The notes under the pieces: generated by a model
Told to the model about the DNA's origin: nothing
Database searches by the model: none
The model's input: only the letters and a program-made list of their open reading frames with translations
Shown: positions 8,724-17,664 of the stretch, one piece after another
Layout of the letters: each line of letters begins with the position of its first letter
How positions within the stretch are numbered: position 1 is the first letter of the stretch
Translations under genes and position numbers: made by a program
Assembly (NCBI GenBank): GCA_027624715.1
Contig: JAQBTV010000002.1
Coordinates: 186,636-250,635 of the forward strand
Reading direction: 5' to 3'
DNA length: 64,000 bases
Source: Pseudomonadota bacterium
Lineage (GTDB): Bacteria > Pseudomonadota > Gammaproteobacteria > Burkholderiales > Eutrophovitaceae

Positions 8724-9076
8724 AAGGGAATTTCTCTTTAGAGGGAGGTAATTTGAAGAGAAACCAAACTTAGGAAGCGTAAAACATTGCTTGATAACTA
8801 TTATGAGGCATATGGTAGTTTCATTCTAAAAATTTAACAATACTGCTAAATTGAATATGATATATTCATAAATATACATAAATAATGTTTAATATCTTTT
8901 TCTAACCTTTGTCACTTGACTGAAACTATAATATTGCAGCACAAGAAAAAGCTATTAGTCATAGGCGCTTATATAAAAGTTCTTGCATTAGTAGGAGATT
9001 CAGAAGAAGAGATGAGACGATATTATATTTGTTGCAACGCATTAATAGCACTTCGTGCTTAATATATTCTATTAAA

Positions 9077-9105
9077 TTGACAAATACATATAATTAACGG
9101 ATATT
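9077..9105 (+). promoter_or_regulatory. Sigma70-type promoter of the LysR gene
   Basis: A consensus -35 box TTGACA (9077-9082) is followed after 17 bases by GATATT (9100-9105), four of six matches to the -10 consensus. Transcription would start near 9112, giving a leader of about 25 bases before the GTG start at 9137. Confidence 0.5.
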
Positions 9106-9136
9106 CATTCTAATTTATAAGTAAATAAGGTTAATT

Positions 9137-10099
9137 GTGGATAGATTCAGATTGATGAACCTCTTTGTTCGTATTGTGGAGACGGGCAGTTTTTCTGCTG
9201 TGGCGAGAGAGTTGGAAATGCTCCAGCCCTCTGTCAGTAAACATATGAATATGCTCGAACAGGGTCTTGGTGTCCGTTTGCTCAACCGAACAACGCGTAA
9301 AATTTCATTGACTGAGGCTGGAAAAGAGTATTTTGAGCGTTGTCAGCGGATCATAGATGATGTTAATGAGCTGGAAACTGAGGTGTTTGGCTTAGTAGAT
9401 AAACCGACTGGCACGTTGCGAATCAGTAGTCCGGTTGCGTTTGGGCAAATCTATATGCTCCCACTCTTGTTGGCATTCCGGAGCCAGGTTGCTGAATATG
9501 GTGTCGATCTTTCATACGATGATCGTTACTCCGACCTGGTGCAAGAGGGCTTTGACGTTGCGATACGGTTTGGAGAGCTTGAAGATTCTCAGTTAATTGC
9601 CCGTCATGTTGGCAGTAGTGCGCGGGTTTGTGTGGCGTCGCCGTCTTACTTATCAAAACATGGAACGCCACAGGTGCCTAATGATCTAAAAAATCACAAC
9701 TGCATAACTTATACACATCTTTTTTCTAGTGTTTGGCCATTGCGTGATGTTAATGGTTTGCTTTCAATAAAAGTAGGAGGTAATTTCAGGGCAAATAGTG
9801 GGTACGCTATTCGTGATGCAGTATTGAACGGAGTTGGTATCGCGTTAGTGCCGTCATTACTGGTTAAAGAACAGATTGAGGGCGGAACCGTGGTTCCAAT
9901 TTTGAATGAGTATGCTCCTGACCCTATTAAGATTTCTGCTGTTTATCCTTCCAACCGCCTGATTCCGAGGAAGGTGAAACTTTTTGTTGATTTTATGAAA
10001 AAGGAGTTTCTAAAGATTCCATTGTTGCATCCGCTGATACCACTGCGACCTGTGCCGAGGTTGAGGTCGAAGCCCGCTGTCGTTGTCGAGGCGGATTAA
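9137..10099 (+). CDS. LysR-family transcriptional regulator (DmlR/CrgA-like)
   Basis: A 320-residue LysR-type regulator of the subgroup with the N-terminal FRLMNLFVRIVETGSFSAVA and conserved LLNRTTRKISLTEAG (residues ~47-61), as in DmlR, AaeR and CrgA. The effector domain (from ~90) carries PTGTLRISSPVAFGQ. The GTG at 9137 is the only start that keeps the full helix-turn-helix, with AAGG at 9127-9130. A basic, proline-rich tail (~300-320) is longer than usual. Its target is unclear: the upstream side is the gene-free region before the RraA-like gene, and the downstream neighbour is parE. Confidence 0.88.
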   Translation: MDRFRLMNLFVRIVETGSFSAVARELEMLQPSVSKHMNMLEQGLGVRLLNRTTRKISLTEAGKEYFERCQRIIDDVNELETEVFGLVDKPTGTLRISSPVAFGQIYMLPLLLAFRSQVAEYGVDLSYDDRYSDLVQEGFDVAIRFGELEDSQLIARHVGSSARVCVASPSYLSKHGTPQVPNDLKNHNCITYTHLFSSVWPLRDVNGLLSIKVGGNFRANSGYAIRDAVLNGVGIALVPSLLVKEQIEGGTVVPILNEYAPDPIKISAVYPSNRLIPRKVKLFVDFMKKEFLKIPLLHPLIPLRPVPRLRSKPAVVVEAD

Positions 10100-10166
10100 T
10101 AGCTTGCTAATTGCGCAGTCTTGGAACTTAGTTAAACTGGCGGCGTTCAAAGTTTTGAGTTGTGAT

Positions 10167-10184
10167 CTGCAATGCATGTTGCAG
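10167..10184. repeat. Short inverted repeat upstream of parE
   Basis: CTGCAA-TGCATG-TTGCAG gives six-base perfect arms around a six-base centre, 56 bases before the parE start. It could be an operator or a small hairpin in the parE leader. It has no T run, so it is not an intrinsic terminator. Confidence 0.3.
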
Positions 10185-10239
10185 TCCCGTTAAATCAAAG
10201 AGTAGACGCTTAAAAAATCCGTGAACGGTAAAATTTTGT

Positions 10240-12228
10240 ATGAATAAAAGAGCCACTAAATATACTGCTGACGACATCGAAATTCTCGAGGATTTATCTC
10301 CTATTTTGCATCGACCTGGTATGTACACTGATCCGATCAACCCAAATCATGCATTAGTGGAGATCATTGATAATGCCTCAGATGAAGGTCTAGCGGGATA
10401 CGCAAAGAGTGCAGAGATTAAACTTTATGATGATGGTTCTGCTGAGGTTATAGATGATGGCCGAGGAATTCCTGTGGACATCCACAAGACCAAAAAAATT
10501 CCCGCAATTCAGGTTATTTTTACGACGCTGCATTCAGGTGGCAAATTTCGTAAAACCGATTCTGAGTCAGTTTATCGGATCGCAGGTGGTCTTCACGGGG
10601 TTGGTGTATGCGTCAGTAATGCACTTTCGACAAAATTAGAGGCAGAAGTAACGCGAGATGGCGTCGTGCATCAAATTACGTTTGGCCCTAACGGCAAAGT
10701 TCAGGTGCCTCTTAAAAAATTAAAAGAGGTGAAGAGTAATAAAACGGGGACACGTATTAGATTTTGGCCAGATGCAAAGTATTTTGATAGTGTGAAATTT
10801 GATGTTGTCGAGCTTACCGCATTGCTCAGAGCCAAAGCGATGCTATTGCCCGGCGTCCGTTTTTCTCTAGGCGTTGAGAAGAATGGTACATTCGATACGC
10901 AGAGCTGGCATTTCCCTAAAGGTATAGAAGGTTATTTTGCCGAGGCCATTTTCGGTCAGGATGCTGTGGCGAGTACTTTTTTTGGTGAGCGTTATGTTAC
11001 GACTCCATCTGAGTCTAATTTATTTGCGGAGGGTGAGGGCGCTCAGTGGGCAATATCCTGGACAACGGAGGGAGAGATTATTAATGAATCCTACGTGAAT
11101 ATGATTTTTACGCGCCAAGGAGGTACACATGTATCTGGGCTTAGGGATGGTGTGTATCAGGCGATTAGGAGTTTTATCGACCATCACGCAATGGGGCAAA
11201 GAGGGTTAAAGGTTGTACCTGATGATGTTTGGTCGAGAGCTAATTTTGTTTTAGCGTGCAAAATTCTCGACCCACAGTTTAAAGGTCAAGTGAAAAATGA
11301 ACTTATTTCGCGCGATGCGTTTAAGCTCGCGTCGCAAATGATAAGAGATCCTATTGAGTTGTGGTTGAATCAACATGTTGATGAGGGCAAGCGTATTGCT
11401 GAGTTAGTCTTGCGGCAAGCGGTGCAGCGAACCCGTGCAGCACAAAAAACAGAACGAAGGAAAACATCTGGAATAGCGGTGTTGCCTGGAAAGCTAACGG
11501 ATTGCGCCTCAGAAGATCCTACTCGCAATGAACTTTTCATCGTAGAGGGCGATTCCGCAGGTGGCTCAGCAAAAGGGGCGAGAGATAAAGAATTTCAAGC
11601 AATCCTGCCCTTGAAAGGGAAGCCTAAAAACACGTGGCAAGATGCGCCAAGCTCGCTTTATTCAAACAAAGAAATCGAGGCGATCGCGCTTGCCATAGGC
11701 GTGGATCACCACACTTTGGATGACCCAATAGATTTAACTAATTTGCGTTATAACAGAATCAATATTCTTGCAGATGCGGATGTTGACGGTGCGCACATTC
11801 AGGTTCTACTCCTCACGTTATTTTTCAGACATTTCCCAAAGTTAATCCAAAGAGGTCATATTCATATTGCTCAGCCACCACTCTTCCGAGTTGATGTCTC
11901 TTCTCAAGGAAAGAATAACCCGGCGCGCAAGTTATATGTTCTGGACGAGTATGAGCTCAAAATATTAGAAGAAAAATTGCTTGATGAAGGTGTCAAACGC
12001 GAAGGGTGGTCGGTGAGTCGATTTAAGGGGTTAGGTGAAATGAGCCCAGATCAACTATGGGATACAACGCTTAATCCAGATACCAGACGAACCCTACAAG
12101 TGACTTTTGAGGATGTTATGGAAGAGTCATTAGATATATTTGGAATGATGATGGCGCGCGAGAATGCGGGTCAACGCCGAAATTGGATGGAGGCTTTTGG
12201 TAACTTAGTGGAGGCTGATTTTTCATGA
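10240..12228 (+). CDS. parE: DNA topoisomerase IV subunit B
   Basis: ParE is the ATPase subunit of topoisomerase IV, which unlinks replicated chromosomes. The 662-residue protein has the GHKL ATPase N-terminus (DNASDEGLAG ~46; DDGRGIPV ~73; GGLHGVGV ~116), a transducer domain and a TOPRIM domain with EGDSAGGSAKG (~436) and DADVDGAHI (~512). The lack of the long insertion and C-terminal features of GyrB, together with parC downstream, supports ParE over GyrB. The start is ATG 10240. Its stop overlaps the start of the DUF3859-like gene by four bases (ATGA), so that gene is translated with it. Confidence 0.94.
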   Translation: MNKRATKYTADDIEILEDLSPILHRPGMYTDPINPNHALVEIIDNASDEGLAGYAKSAEIKLYDDGSAEVIDDGRGIPVDIHKTKKIPAIQVIFTTLHSGGKFRKTDSESVYRIAGGLHGVGVCVSNALSTKLEAEVTRDGVVHQITFGPNGKVQVPLKKLKEVKSNKTGTRIRFWPDAKYFDSVKFDVVELTALLRAKAMLLPGVRFSLGVEKNGTFDTQSWHFPKGIEGYFAEAIFGQDAVASTFFGERYVTTPSESNLFAEGEGAQWAISWTTEGEIINESYVNMIFTRQGGTHVSGLRDGVYQAIRSFIDHHAMGQRGLKVVPDDVWSRANFVLACKILDPQFKGQVKNELISRDAFKLASQMIRDPIELWLNQHVDEGKRIAELVLRQAVQRTRAAQKTERRKTSGIAVLPGKLTDCASEDPTRNELFIVEGDSAGGSAKGARDKEFQAILPLKGKPKNTWQDAPSSLYSNKEIEAIALAIGVDHHTLDDPIDLTNLRYNRINILADADVDGAHIQVLLLTLFFRHFPKLIQRGHIHIAQPPLFRVDVSSQGKNNPARKLYVLDEYELKILEEKLLDEGVKREGWSVSRFKGLGEMSPDQLWDTTLNPDTRRTLQVTFEDVMEESLDIFGMMMARENAGQRRNWMEAFGNLVEADFS

Positions 12229-12665
12229 GTAAATTTTTATTGTTTTTTCAGTCCGTAGCGGTGTTAATGTGTTTTCTTTTCGCTAATGGGGTTGCAGCAC
12301 AAGGAGTCAAGATCTCTGAGTATGGTATTTATGATGACAATCAGAAACTCATCAGAAAATCAAAAGTCGTTCCTGCGGGTCAGGTTGTTAGATTTGGTTT
12401 CTGTTTCGAGGCCTTCGTAAATTTTTTTGATGACGATAAGTATATGCTCACGCAATCATTGGTTCACCCTGAGATATTGAGTGACGAGGGGTGGCCTAAT
12501 ACGGGATATAACGTACCTCGTAAATTTAAAGTCGAGAATGGAACGGCATTTGGATGTGTTGGGTATAACGCTCGGTCAAAGAAAGAGGCTCCAGCGGGAG
12601 AGTGGGTATTCAGTTTGTCCGATGGTAGTGATGAATTGCTTAAATTTACTTTTAGTTTGAAATGA
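12225..12665 (+). CDS. DUF3859-like exported protein
   Basis: A 146-residue protein with a clear signal peptide (hydrophobic residues ~4-22, cleavage near GVAAQ). The mature part starts VKISEYGIYDD and ends with AGEWVFSLSDGSDELLKFTFSL, a pattern resembling the DUF3859 family of small beta-rich secreted proteins of unknown function. Two cysteines (about residues 64 and 105) could form a disulfide. The gene is embedded between parE (four-base overlap) and parC (34-base gap), which suggests co-transcription, but a functional link to topoisomerase IV is not evident. Confidence 0.65.
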   Translation: MSKFLLFFQSVAVLMCFLFANGVAAQGVKISEYGIYDDNQKLIRKSKVVPAGQVVRFGFCFEAFVNFFDDDKYMLTQSLVHPEILSDEGWPNTGYNVPRKFKVENGTAFGCVGYNARSKKEAPAGEWVFSLSDGSDELLKFTFSLK

Positions 12666-12699
12666 TAGATAAGACGCGTAGTTGTAATAAAAGAAAAAT

Positions 12700-15105
12700 A
12701 TGAGTCAACAGAAAGAGTTATTTGAAATGAGTAAAGTAGAAGAAAAACAGATGAAGAAATCTAATGCTGTTTCTTTGAGAAAAGCTACGGATGTGCTTCC
12801 TGATTATTTTGCCCCTTTAGGGCGCATTAATTTTTCCGATGTCATTCCATTAGGTAGATACGCGTCAACTCAATATTTGCAGTACGCCATAGCTACGGTC
12901 AAAGATCGAGCCCTGCCACGGCTTGCCGATGGGCAGAAACCGGTTCAGTCAAGAATTTTGTACGCAATGTGGGAGATGAATGCAATTGCCGGGAATCCTA
13001 GAAAAAAATCAGCCCGTGTAGTCGGTGATGTCTTAGGTAAGTTCCACCCTCACGGTGATTCATCGGTCTACGATGCTTTAGTTAGAATTGCCCAGAATTT
13101 TACACTTCGTTACCCTTTAGTTGATGGCGAGGGAAACTTCGGGTCTAGAGATGGTGATGATGCTGCGGCAATGAGATATACAGAGGCTAGACTCACGAAA
13201 TTTGCCGAGGTGTTACTCATTGAGTTAGATCAAGGAACAGTTGATTTTATTCCTAACTATGACGGCAGTGTCAATGAGCCTTGTTTACTGCCCGCTCGTT
13301 TGCCTGTTTTGTTGCTCAATGGCGCAAGTGGTATTGCCGTAGGTATGGCAACGGAAGTGCCAAGTCATAATCTCGTGGAAGTATCTTTGGCGGTTGTGTC
13401 CCTCATCAAGAAGCCTGACATGACAATTAAGCAGGTCATGCGTCATATAAAGGGTCCAGATTTTCCGGGAGGGGCTCAAATTATTACCAGCCCATCGGAT
13501 ATTGAGGAAGTTTACGCTACGGGTCGAGGTGCTGTTCGAGTCCGAGCGAGATGGGTTGTGGAGAAATTAGCAAGAGGTCAATGGCAGTTGGTAGTTACAG
13601 AGCTGCCTCCTGGTGTTTCATCTCGAAAAATTCAAGAGGAAATCGATGCGATAACGAATCCGCAGCCGCAGGCTGGGAAGAAGTCAATTACAGTAACGCA
13701 GCAAAAAGAAAAGCAAGCAATGTTGTCGGTTTTAGATCGAATGCGCGATGAGTCGGATCGTAATAATCCAGTTCGTATGGTCTTTGAGCCTAAGACATCG
13801 AAAATCGGTGAAGATGAGTTCATTAATACATTACTTGCACGAACGAGTTTAGAAACAAATGCTCCTATTAACCTTGTCAATGTTGGCTTGGATGGTCGTC
13901 CATCTGGAAAGAATCTTCTTGAGATATTAACGGATTGGATTGAGTTTCGGCGGGCAACTGTAACGAAACGTACACGGTACCGTTTAGAGAAAGTTGAAGA
14001 CCGTATACACATTCTAGAGGGAAGATTATTGATCCTTCTCAATGTTGATCAGGTTATAAAAATTATCAGGAATTCCGAACAGCCTAAACAGGATTTAATG
14101 TCAGAATTTAATTTATCGGACCGTCAAGCAGATGATACTTTGGATATGAGGTTAAGACAGTTAGCCAAACTCGAGCATATTAAAGTAGAGCAGGAGCTCA
14201 AAAACCTAACAAAGGAGCAAAAATCTTTCAAGGCTATTTTAAAGAATAAGAATCATCTTGAGCAGTTGATTATCGAGGAGATTGAATCTGATACCAAACA
14301 GTTTGGTGATAAACGGCGCACCGTCATAGAAGTATCCGAGAAATCTGTGCTTGAAGTTAAGGCCTCAGATGATCCGATCACCATAGTATTCTCCAAAAAA
14401 GGCTGGATTCGAGTGCGGCAGGGTTGGGATGTTGAGCCTAGCAGCTTAAGTTTTAAGGAAGGAGATGGACTCTCATCGATCATGCAATCCCGATCGGTTG
14501 ATCCCGTTGTATTTATAGATTCGAGAGGTAGGGCGTACAGCATTGATGCCAATATACTTCCGTCAGGTAGGGGGGACGGCGTGCCCGCTTCCTCCCTCTT
14601 GGATCTGCAGGATGGCGCTCAAGTGATGCATTGTCTTGCGGGTACTGCAGAATCAAACGTATTTGTTGCAACGACGGGTGGGTATGGGTTTTTTGCGAAG
14701 CTAGGTCTTATGGTTTCTAATCGGCGTGCGGGTCGAGATTTTATGTCAATGCCGAAAAATGAAACACCCATAACACCACAATTCTTTAACTCCGAAACGG
14801 ATCGCTTGGTGGTTGCGGTGTCTGAAAAGGGCAAGTTGTTAATATTCTCTTCTGAGGAAATTAAGTTTCTCTCCAAGGGGCGAGGCGTGATTGTGATGGG
14901 GTTAGATGATGACGATAAGCTGTCCGCAATCGGCCTACAAAATAAGAGACTAGTGAAGATCATAGGCCAGTCACCTAGGACGCAAAAGGAAGATACTATT
15001 TTGTTAACTGGTGAAAAGTTTGAACACCATTACCTTAGGCGTGCCCGTATGGGTCGAGTGCTACCGAGAAAATTAAAAGGTCCTCATAGGATTATAAACG
15101 GTTGA
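12700..15105 (+). CDS. parC: DNA topoisomerase IV subunit A
   Basis: ParC cuts and rejoins DNA in topoisomerase IV. The 801-residue protein has the breakage-reunion domain with catalytic Tyr160 in [10 protein letters not shown], the quinolone-region segment [15 protein letters not shown] (Ser121 and Asp125 at the positions of E. coli Ser80 and Glu84), a coiled-coil region (~400-490) and a C-terminal beta-pinwheel with ParC-like, irregular blades. The first ~35 residues are charged and less conserved; ATG at 12727 is an alternative start. It is in the same direction as parE and the DUF3859-like gene and is probably in one operon. Confidence 0.94.
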   Translation: MSQQKELFEMSKVEEKQMKKSNAVSLRKATDVLPDYFAPLGRINFSDVIPLGRYASTQYLQYAIATVKDRALPRLADGQKPVQSRILYAMWEMNAIAGNPRKKSARVVGDVLGKFHPHGDSSVYDALVRIAQNFTLRYPLVDGEGNFGSRDGDDAAAMRYTEARLTKFAEVLLIELDQGTVDFIPNYDGSVNEPCLLPARLPVLLLNGASGIAVGMATEVPSHNLVEVSLAVVSLIKKPDMTIKQVMRHIKGPDFPGGAQIITSPSDIEEVYATGRGAVRVRARWVVEKLARGQWQLVVTELPPGVSSRKIQEEIDAITNPQPQAGKKSITVTQQKEKQAMLSVLDRMRDESDRNNPVRMVFEPKTSKIGEDEFINTLLARTSLETNAPINLVNVGLDGRPSGKNLLEILTDWIEFRRATVTKRTRYRLEKVEDRIHILEGRLLILLNVDQVIKIIRNSEQPKQDLMSEFNLSDRQADDTLDMRLRQLAKLEHIKVEQELKNLTKEQKSFKAILKNKNHLEQLIIEEIESDTKQFGDKRRTVIEVSEKSVLEVKASDDPITIVFSKKGWIRVRQGWDVEPSSLSFKEGDGLSSIMQSRSVDPVVFIDSRGRAYSIDANILPSGRGDGVPASSLLDLQDGAQVMHCLAGTAESNVFVATTGGYGFFAKLGLMVSNRRAGRDFMSMPKNETPITPQFFNSETDRLVVAVSEKGKLLIFSSEEIKFLSKGRGVIVMGLDDDDKLSAIGLQNKRLVKIIGQSPRTQKEDTILLTGEKFEHHYLRRARMGRVLPRKLKGPHRIING

Positions 15106-15157
15106 CTTAGCTTGGTATGAGGGCAGATCTAAGCTTTTGGCGTCTTGCTGGATGGCG

Positions 15158-15445
15158 CTACACGCCTGTCATTGCGACCATGTTGAAGACGGCTGTGTCT
15201 TTTCGTAATTTTTTTGCTGCTTGATACTCTTTAGATGCATACCATTGGTGAATAGTCTCCATATCAGGAAACTCAGTCATAATAAGTCTTTGTGGTATCC
15301 AGTCCCCTTCTATATTCTCTATCTTCCCGCCACGAACGAGAAATTTAGCACCATATTTTGCAAGAGAGGCGCCCACTGCCGCCCTATATTCTTCGTACCC
15401 TTCTGGGTCTAAAACGGTAATTTCCGCGATGAGGTATGCTGACAT
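15158..15445 (-). CDS. DUF1330 family protein (first copy)
   Basis: A 95-residue ferredoxin-like-fold protein of the DUF1330 family, which are small, dimeric alpha/beta-barrel proteins of unknown biochemical role. Diagnostic segments are YLIAEITVLDPEGYEEYRAAV (from residue 4), KFLVRGGKIENIEGDW (~34-49) and the P-x-M-E-T-I-H-Q-WYASKEYQ block (~60-77). It faces parC, 52 bases away, and is divergent from the nitronate monooxygenase gene, 103 bases away. A second DUF1330 gene occurs at 18563. Confidence 0.85.
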   Translation of the reverse strand: MSAYLIAEITVLDPEGYEEYRAAVGASLAKYGAKFLVRGGKIENIEGDWIPQRLIMTEFPDMETIHQWYASKEYQAAKKLRKDTAVFNMVAMTGV

Positions 15446-15548
15446 TCAGAATTAGCCTTGTTTGGATTCAATGTATAGACAAATATATACAAAGTTTTTA
15501 ATTTGAACAATATTTTTGATAATTTTCTGAGTTGAAGGGTAGCTAGAA

Positions 15549-16523
15549 ATGAGGACACGAATTACTGAGCTTTTAGGCATCGATTACCCCATTATCCAAG
15601 GTGGTATGCACTATGTTGGGTTTGCCGGATTAGCTGCTGCGGTTTCTAATGCTGGAGGGCTCGGTACGATTACTGGCTTGACTATGAAATCGGCTGAGGA
15701 TTTACGTAATGAAATCCGAAAGTGTAAATTACTCACGGATAAACCTTTTGCAGTCAATCTCACGTTCCTTCCTTCATTGACAGCTCCAGACTATCCCGCA
15801 TACGTAAAGGTCATCATAGAAGAGGGTGTTAAGGTCGTTGAGACTGCTGGGCGTAATCCTGAGCAGGTCATGCCTGCGTTAAAAAAAGCTGGGATTAAAG
15901 TGATCCATAAATGTACCTCCGTGAGACACTCGCTAAAGGCCCAATCTATTGGTTGTGATGCGGTTTCGGTCGATGGTTTTGAGTGTGGCGGCCATCCTGG
16001 AGAAGATGATGTGCCCAACTTTATACTTCTACCAAGAGCAGCTGATGAACTCGAGATTCCGATCGTTGCCTCCGGTGGTATGGCGGACGGGCGTTCGTTG
16101 GTTGCTGCTTTGGCATTAGGTGCGGACGCAATCAATATGGGTACCCGTTTCATGGCAACTCAGGAAGCACCTTGCCATTCAAATGTGAAGGAGGCTTTGC
16201 TTCGGGCGACCGAACTGGATACCAGGCTTGTTATGAGACCTTTACGTAATACTGAGCGTGTGCTGAATAATAATGCTGCGCAAAAACTTCTTGAGAAAGA
16301 ACGCACCCTAGGAGAGAACATTAAAATCGATGATGTTCTAGATGAGGTTGCTGGTGTCTATCCTAAGGTGATGCTTGGCGGGGACATGGAAGCGGGCGTT
16401 TGGTCTTGCGGAATGGTTGTTGGATTAATTAACGATATTCCTTCATGCAAAGAGCTGATCGAGCGAACGATGTCTGAGGCAATCGCTATCCTTAAGAAAA
16501 GAAGCCAACAAATGTCAGTATGA
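15549..16523 (+). CDS. Nitronate monooxygenase (2-nitropropane dioxygenase family)
   Basis: An FMN-dependent TIM-barrel oxygenase that oxidises nitronates such as propionate-3-nitronate. Family features in the 324-residue protein are the N-terminal YPIIQGGMHYVGFAGLAAAVSNAGGLG, the phosphate-binding VASGGMADGRSLVAALALGA (~175-195), AINMGTRFMAT, and the central ECGGHPGEDD (~145-154) with the His that is catalytic in nitronate monooxygenases. ATG 15549 follows GAAGGG. Homologues also include enoyl-reductase-like enzymes, so the exact substrate is uncertain. The gene appears monocistronic. Confidence 0.85.
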   Translation: MRTRITELLGIDYPIIQGGMHYVGFAGLAAAVSNAGGLGTITGLTMKSAEDLRNEIRKCKLLTDKPFAVNLTFLPSLTAPDYPAYVKVIIEEGVKVVETAGRNPEQVMPALKKAGIKVIHKCTSVRHSLKAQSIGCDAVSVDGFECGGHPGEDDVPNFILLPRAADELEIPIVASGGMADGRSLVAALALGADAINMGTRFMATQEAPCHSNVKEALLRATELDTRLVMRPLRNTERVLNNNAAQKLLEKERTLGENIKIDDVLDEVAGVYPKVMLGGDMEAGVWSCGMVVGLINDIPSCKELIERTMSEAIAILKKRSQQMSV

Positions 16524-16831
16524 CTACCTTTGGATTTATAGATATTTTTCCTTAAACCGATATTGGTAGGGTAGTTTCTTCAGTAACGATGCTTCCAGAT
16601 CGGGGAATTCTCGTTGTTCCAACTGGTGTCGTAAGCGCAGACTTTGTTTTTAAAAAAGAGCAGAATACGAGCCGGAGGTGAGGTCAGTGTCGCATGGATG
16701 GGCATCTTGAGGCTTCCAAATATTTTCGAGATTGTCTTGCTCTACTTTAAGTCATTTATAAGTAATCTATAGGTAATCTCTGAGTCTTGATAAAGTAGTA
16801 ACGTTTTGTTTTAAAAGAAGGAGGTTGGGAA
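16524..16831. other. Intergenic region, no gene seen
   Basis: These 308 bases between the nitronate monooxygenase and the small lipoprotein gene contain no convincing open frame on either strand; the longest start-to-stop stretch noticed is an 18-codon frame at about 16694. No clear terminator was found. Just before the lipoprotein gene there is a strong ribosome site. Confidence 0.5.
16818..16824 (+). promoter_or_regulatory. Strong ribosome binding site of lipoprotein gene
   Basis: A near-perfect Shine-Dalgarno sequence, AAGGAGG, lies seven bases before the ATG at 16832. It fixes this start and suggests that the small lipoprotein is well translated. Confidence 0.7.
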
Positions 16832-17149
16832 ATGATTAGAATTTGCAGATTGAGCCTATCTATACTTTCTATGTTTTTACTGGTAAGTTGTGGCGAAGCG
16901 ACTACGGAAGAGGCGGGCATATTCCTTCAGATAATGCTCAAGGATAAAAAAGGGCAGGAGATCAGTTACCTGTCGTTTAATCCAAATGTTAAGACGCTGG
17001 AGGCATGTAATGCCAAAGCAGAAGAAGATATGGATGATATTGTTAAGGGGCTACCACCCGAATATAGCGGGTCAACGGTTACGGGTTGGTTATGCTCTTT
17101 TACAAACCCGGAGGCTGGAAAAATAAAAATAGATCGAGTGGATTCCTAA
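16832..17149 (+). CDS. Small putative lipoprotein
   Basis: A 105-residue protein with a lipoprotein signal: positively charged start, hydrophobic core and the lipobox LLVSC, making C20 the lipidated residue. The mature part is acidic, with two further cysteines (~54 and 88) that may form a disulfide, and pieces such as TLEACNAKAEEDMDDIV and STVTGWLCSF. I do not recognise a family. It stands alone between gaps of 308 and 172 bases and has an excellent ribosome site. Membrane anchoring on the periplasmic side is inferred from the signal. Confidence 0.75.
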   Translation: MIRICRLSLSILSMFLLVSCGEATTEEAGIFLQIMLKDKKGQEISYLSFNPNVKTLEACNAKAEEDMDDIVKGLPPEYSGSTVTGWLCSFTNPEAGKIKIDRVDS

Positions 17150-17321
17150 CGGCGATCGGATTCGTATATAAATATGGGGCTTTTTTTGGTTTAAGATGAA
17201 TTGTGTAATGGCAGGGTAAATCACTGGCATTAATGTGAGCTATAATTTAAATAACGCGCCTGATTAGCGCAAACTCAAACTTAATCTGCCGATTATTGAT
17301 GTAATTTTGGATGGTAAATGC

Positions 17322-17603
17322 ATGAGTGAAAATATTCTTAAGTATTTAAGAATCCAAGGTGAACAGCTTGATGCTGACATTTCAAAAGCCTTGAAGATCC
17401 CTAAGGCGCAGCTCGAAAAGCAGTTATCTGAGCTATTAGCGGCAGGGGCAGTGATATGTTGCCATATGACTCGTTTTAGTGGTGATAAGAAAATAGAAGG
17501 CATGAGCTATCGGCTATCAGCCCACGTACCCCCAAGAGCGCCAGGCAGGAAGCCAGGAGCAAAATCTAAAGCAGCAACGAGTGATGATGCTGACGAAGAT
17601 TAA
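17322..17603 (+). CDS. Small winged-helix-like protein
   Basis: This 93-residue protein starts ENILKYLRIQGEQLDADISKAL and continues with IPKAQLEKQLSELLAAGAVICC, which looks like a short winged-helix DNA-binding fold (three helices then a beta wing). It ends with a basic, Pro/Arg/Lys-rich segment (~68-83) and an acidic tail. The ATG at 17322 is preferred to the in-frame TTG at 17307. An exact TATAAT at 17241-17246 could be its -10 box, although no good -35 box is present. A regulator role is inferred from the fold only; no named family is claimed. Confidence 0.65.
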   Translation: MSENILKYLRIQGEQLDADISKALKIPKAQLEKQLSELLAAGAVICCHMTRFSGDKKIEGMSYRLSAHVPPRAPGRKPGAKSKAATSDDADED

Positions 17604-17664
17604 TGTACGTTTATTTTTGTCGCAGAATCTCCCTAGCTAAATCTTAATTAAATTTCTCTAAATT

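Larger units (their letters stand above)
8603..9136. other. Gene-free AT-rich region with orphan terminator and promoter
   Basis: No credible protein gene is visible on either strand in these 534 bases. The stretch holds a leftward intrinsic terminator (8703-8723 stem), a very AT-rich middle part, a short hairpin AGCAC-TTC-GTGCT (9047-9059) and a good rightward promoter for the LysR gene (9077-9105). The terminator implies a leftward transcript that starts to its right. Confidence 0.6.

Noticed and set aside
13632-14042. A 136-codon minus-strand frame inside parC
   Set aside because: Antisense to the conserved topoisomerase frame, without domain signature.
17241-17246. Exact TATAAT as a promoter for the small winged-helix-like gene
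   Set aside because: No acceptable -35 box exists at 16-18 bases upstream, so it is not listed as a promoter.
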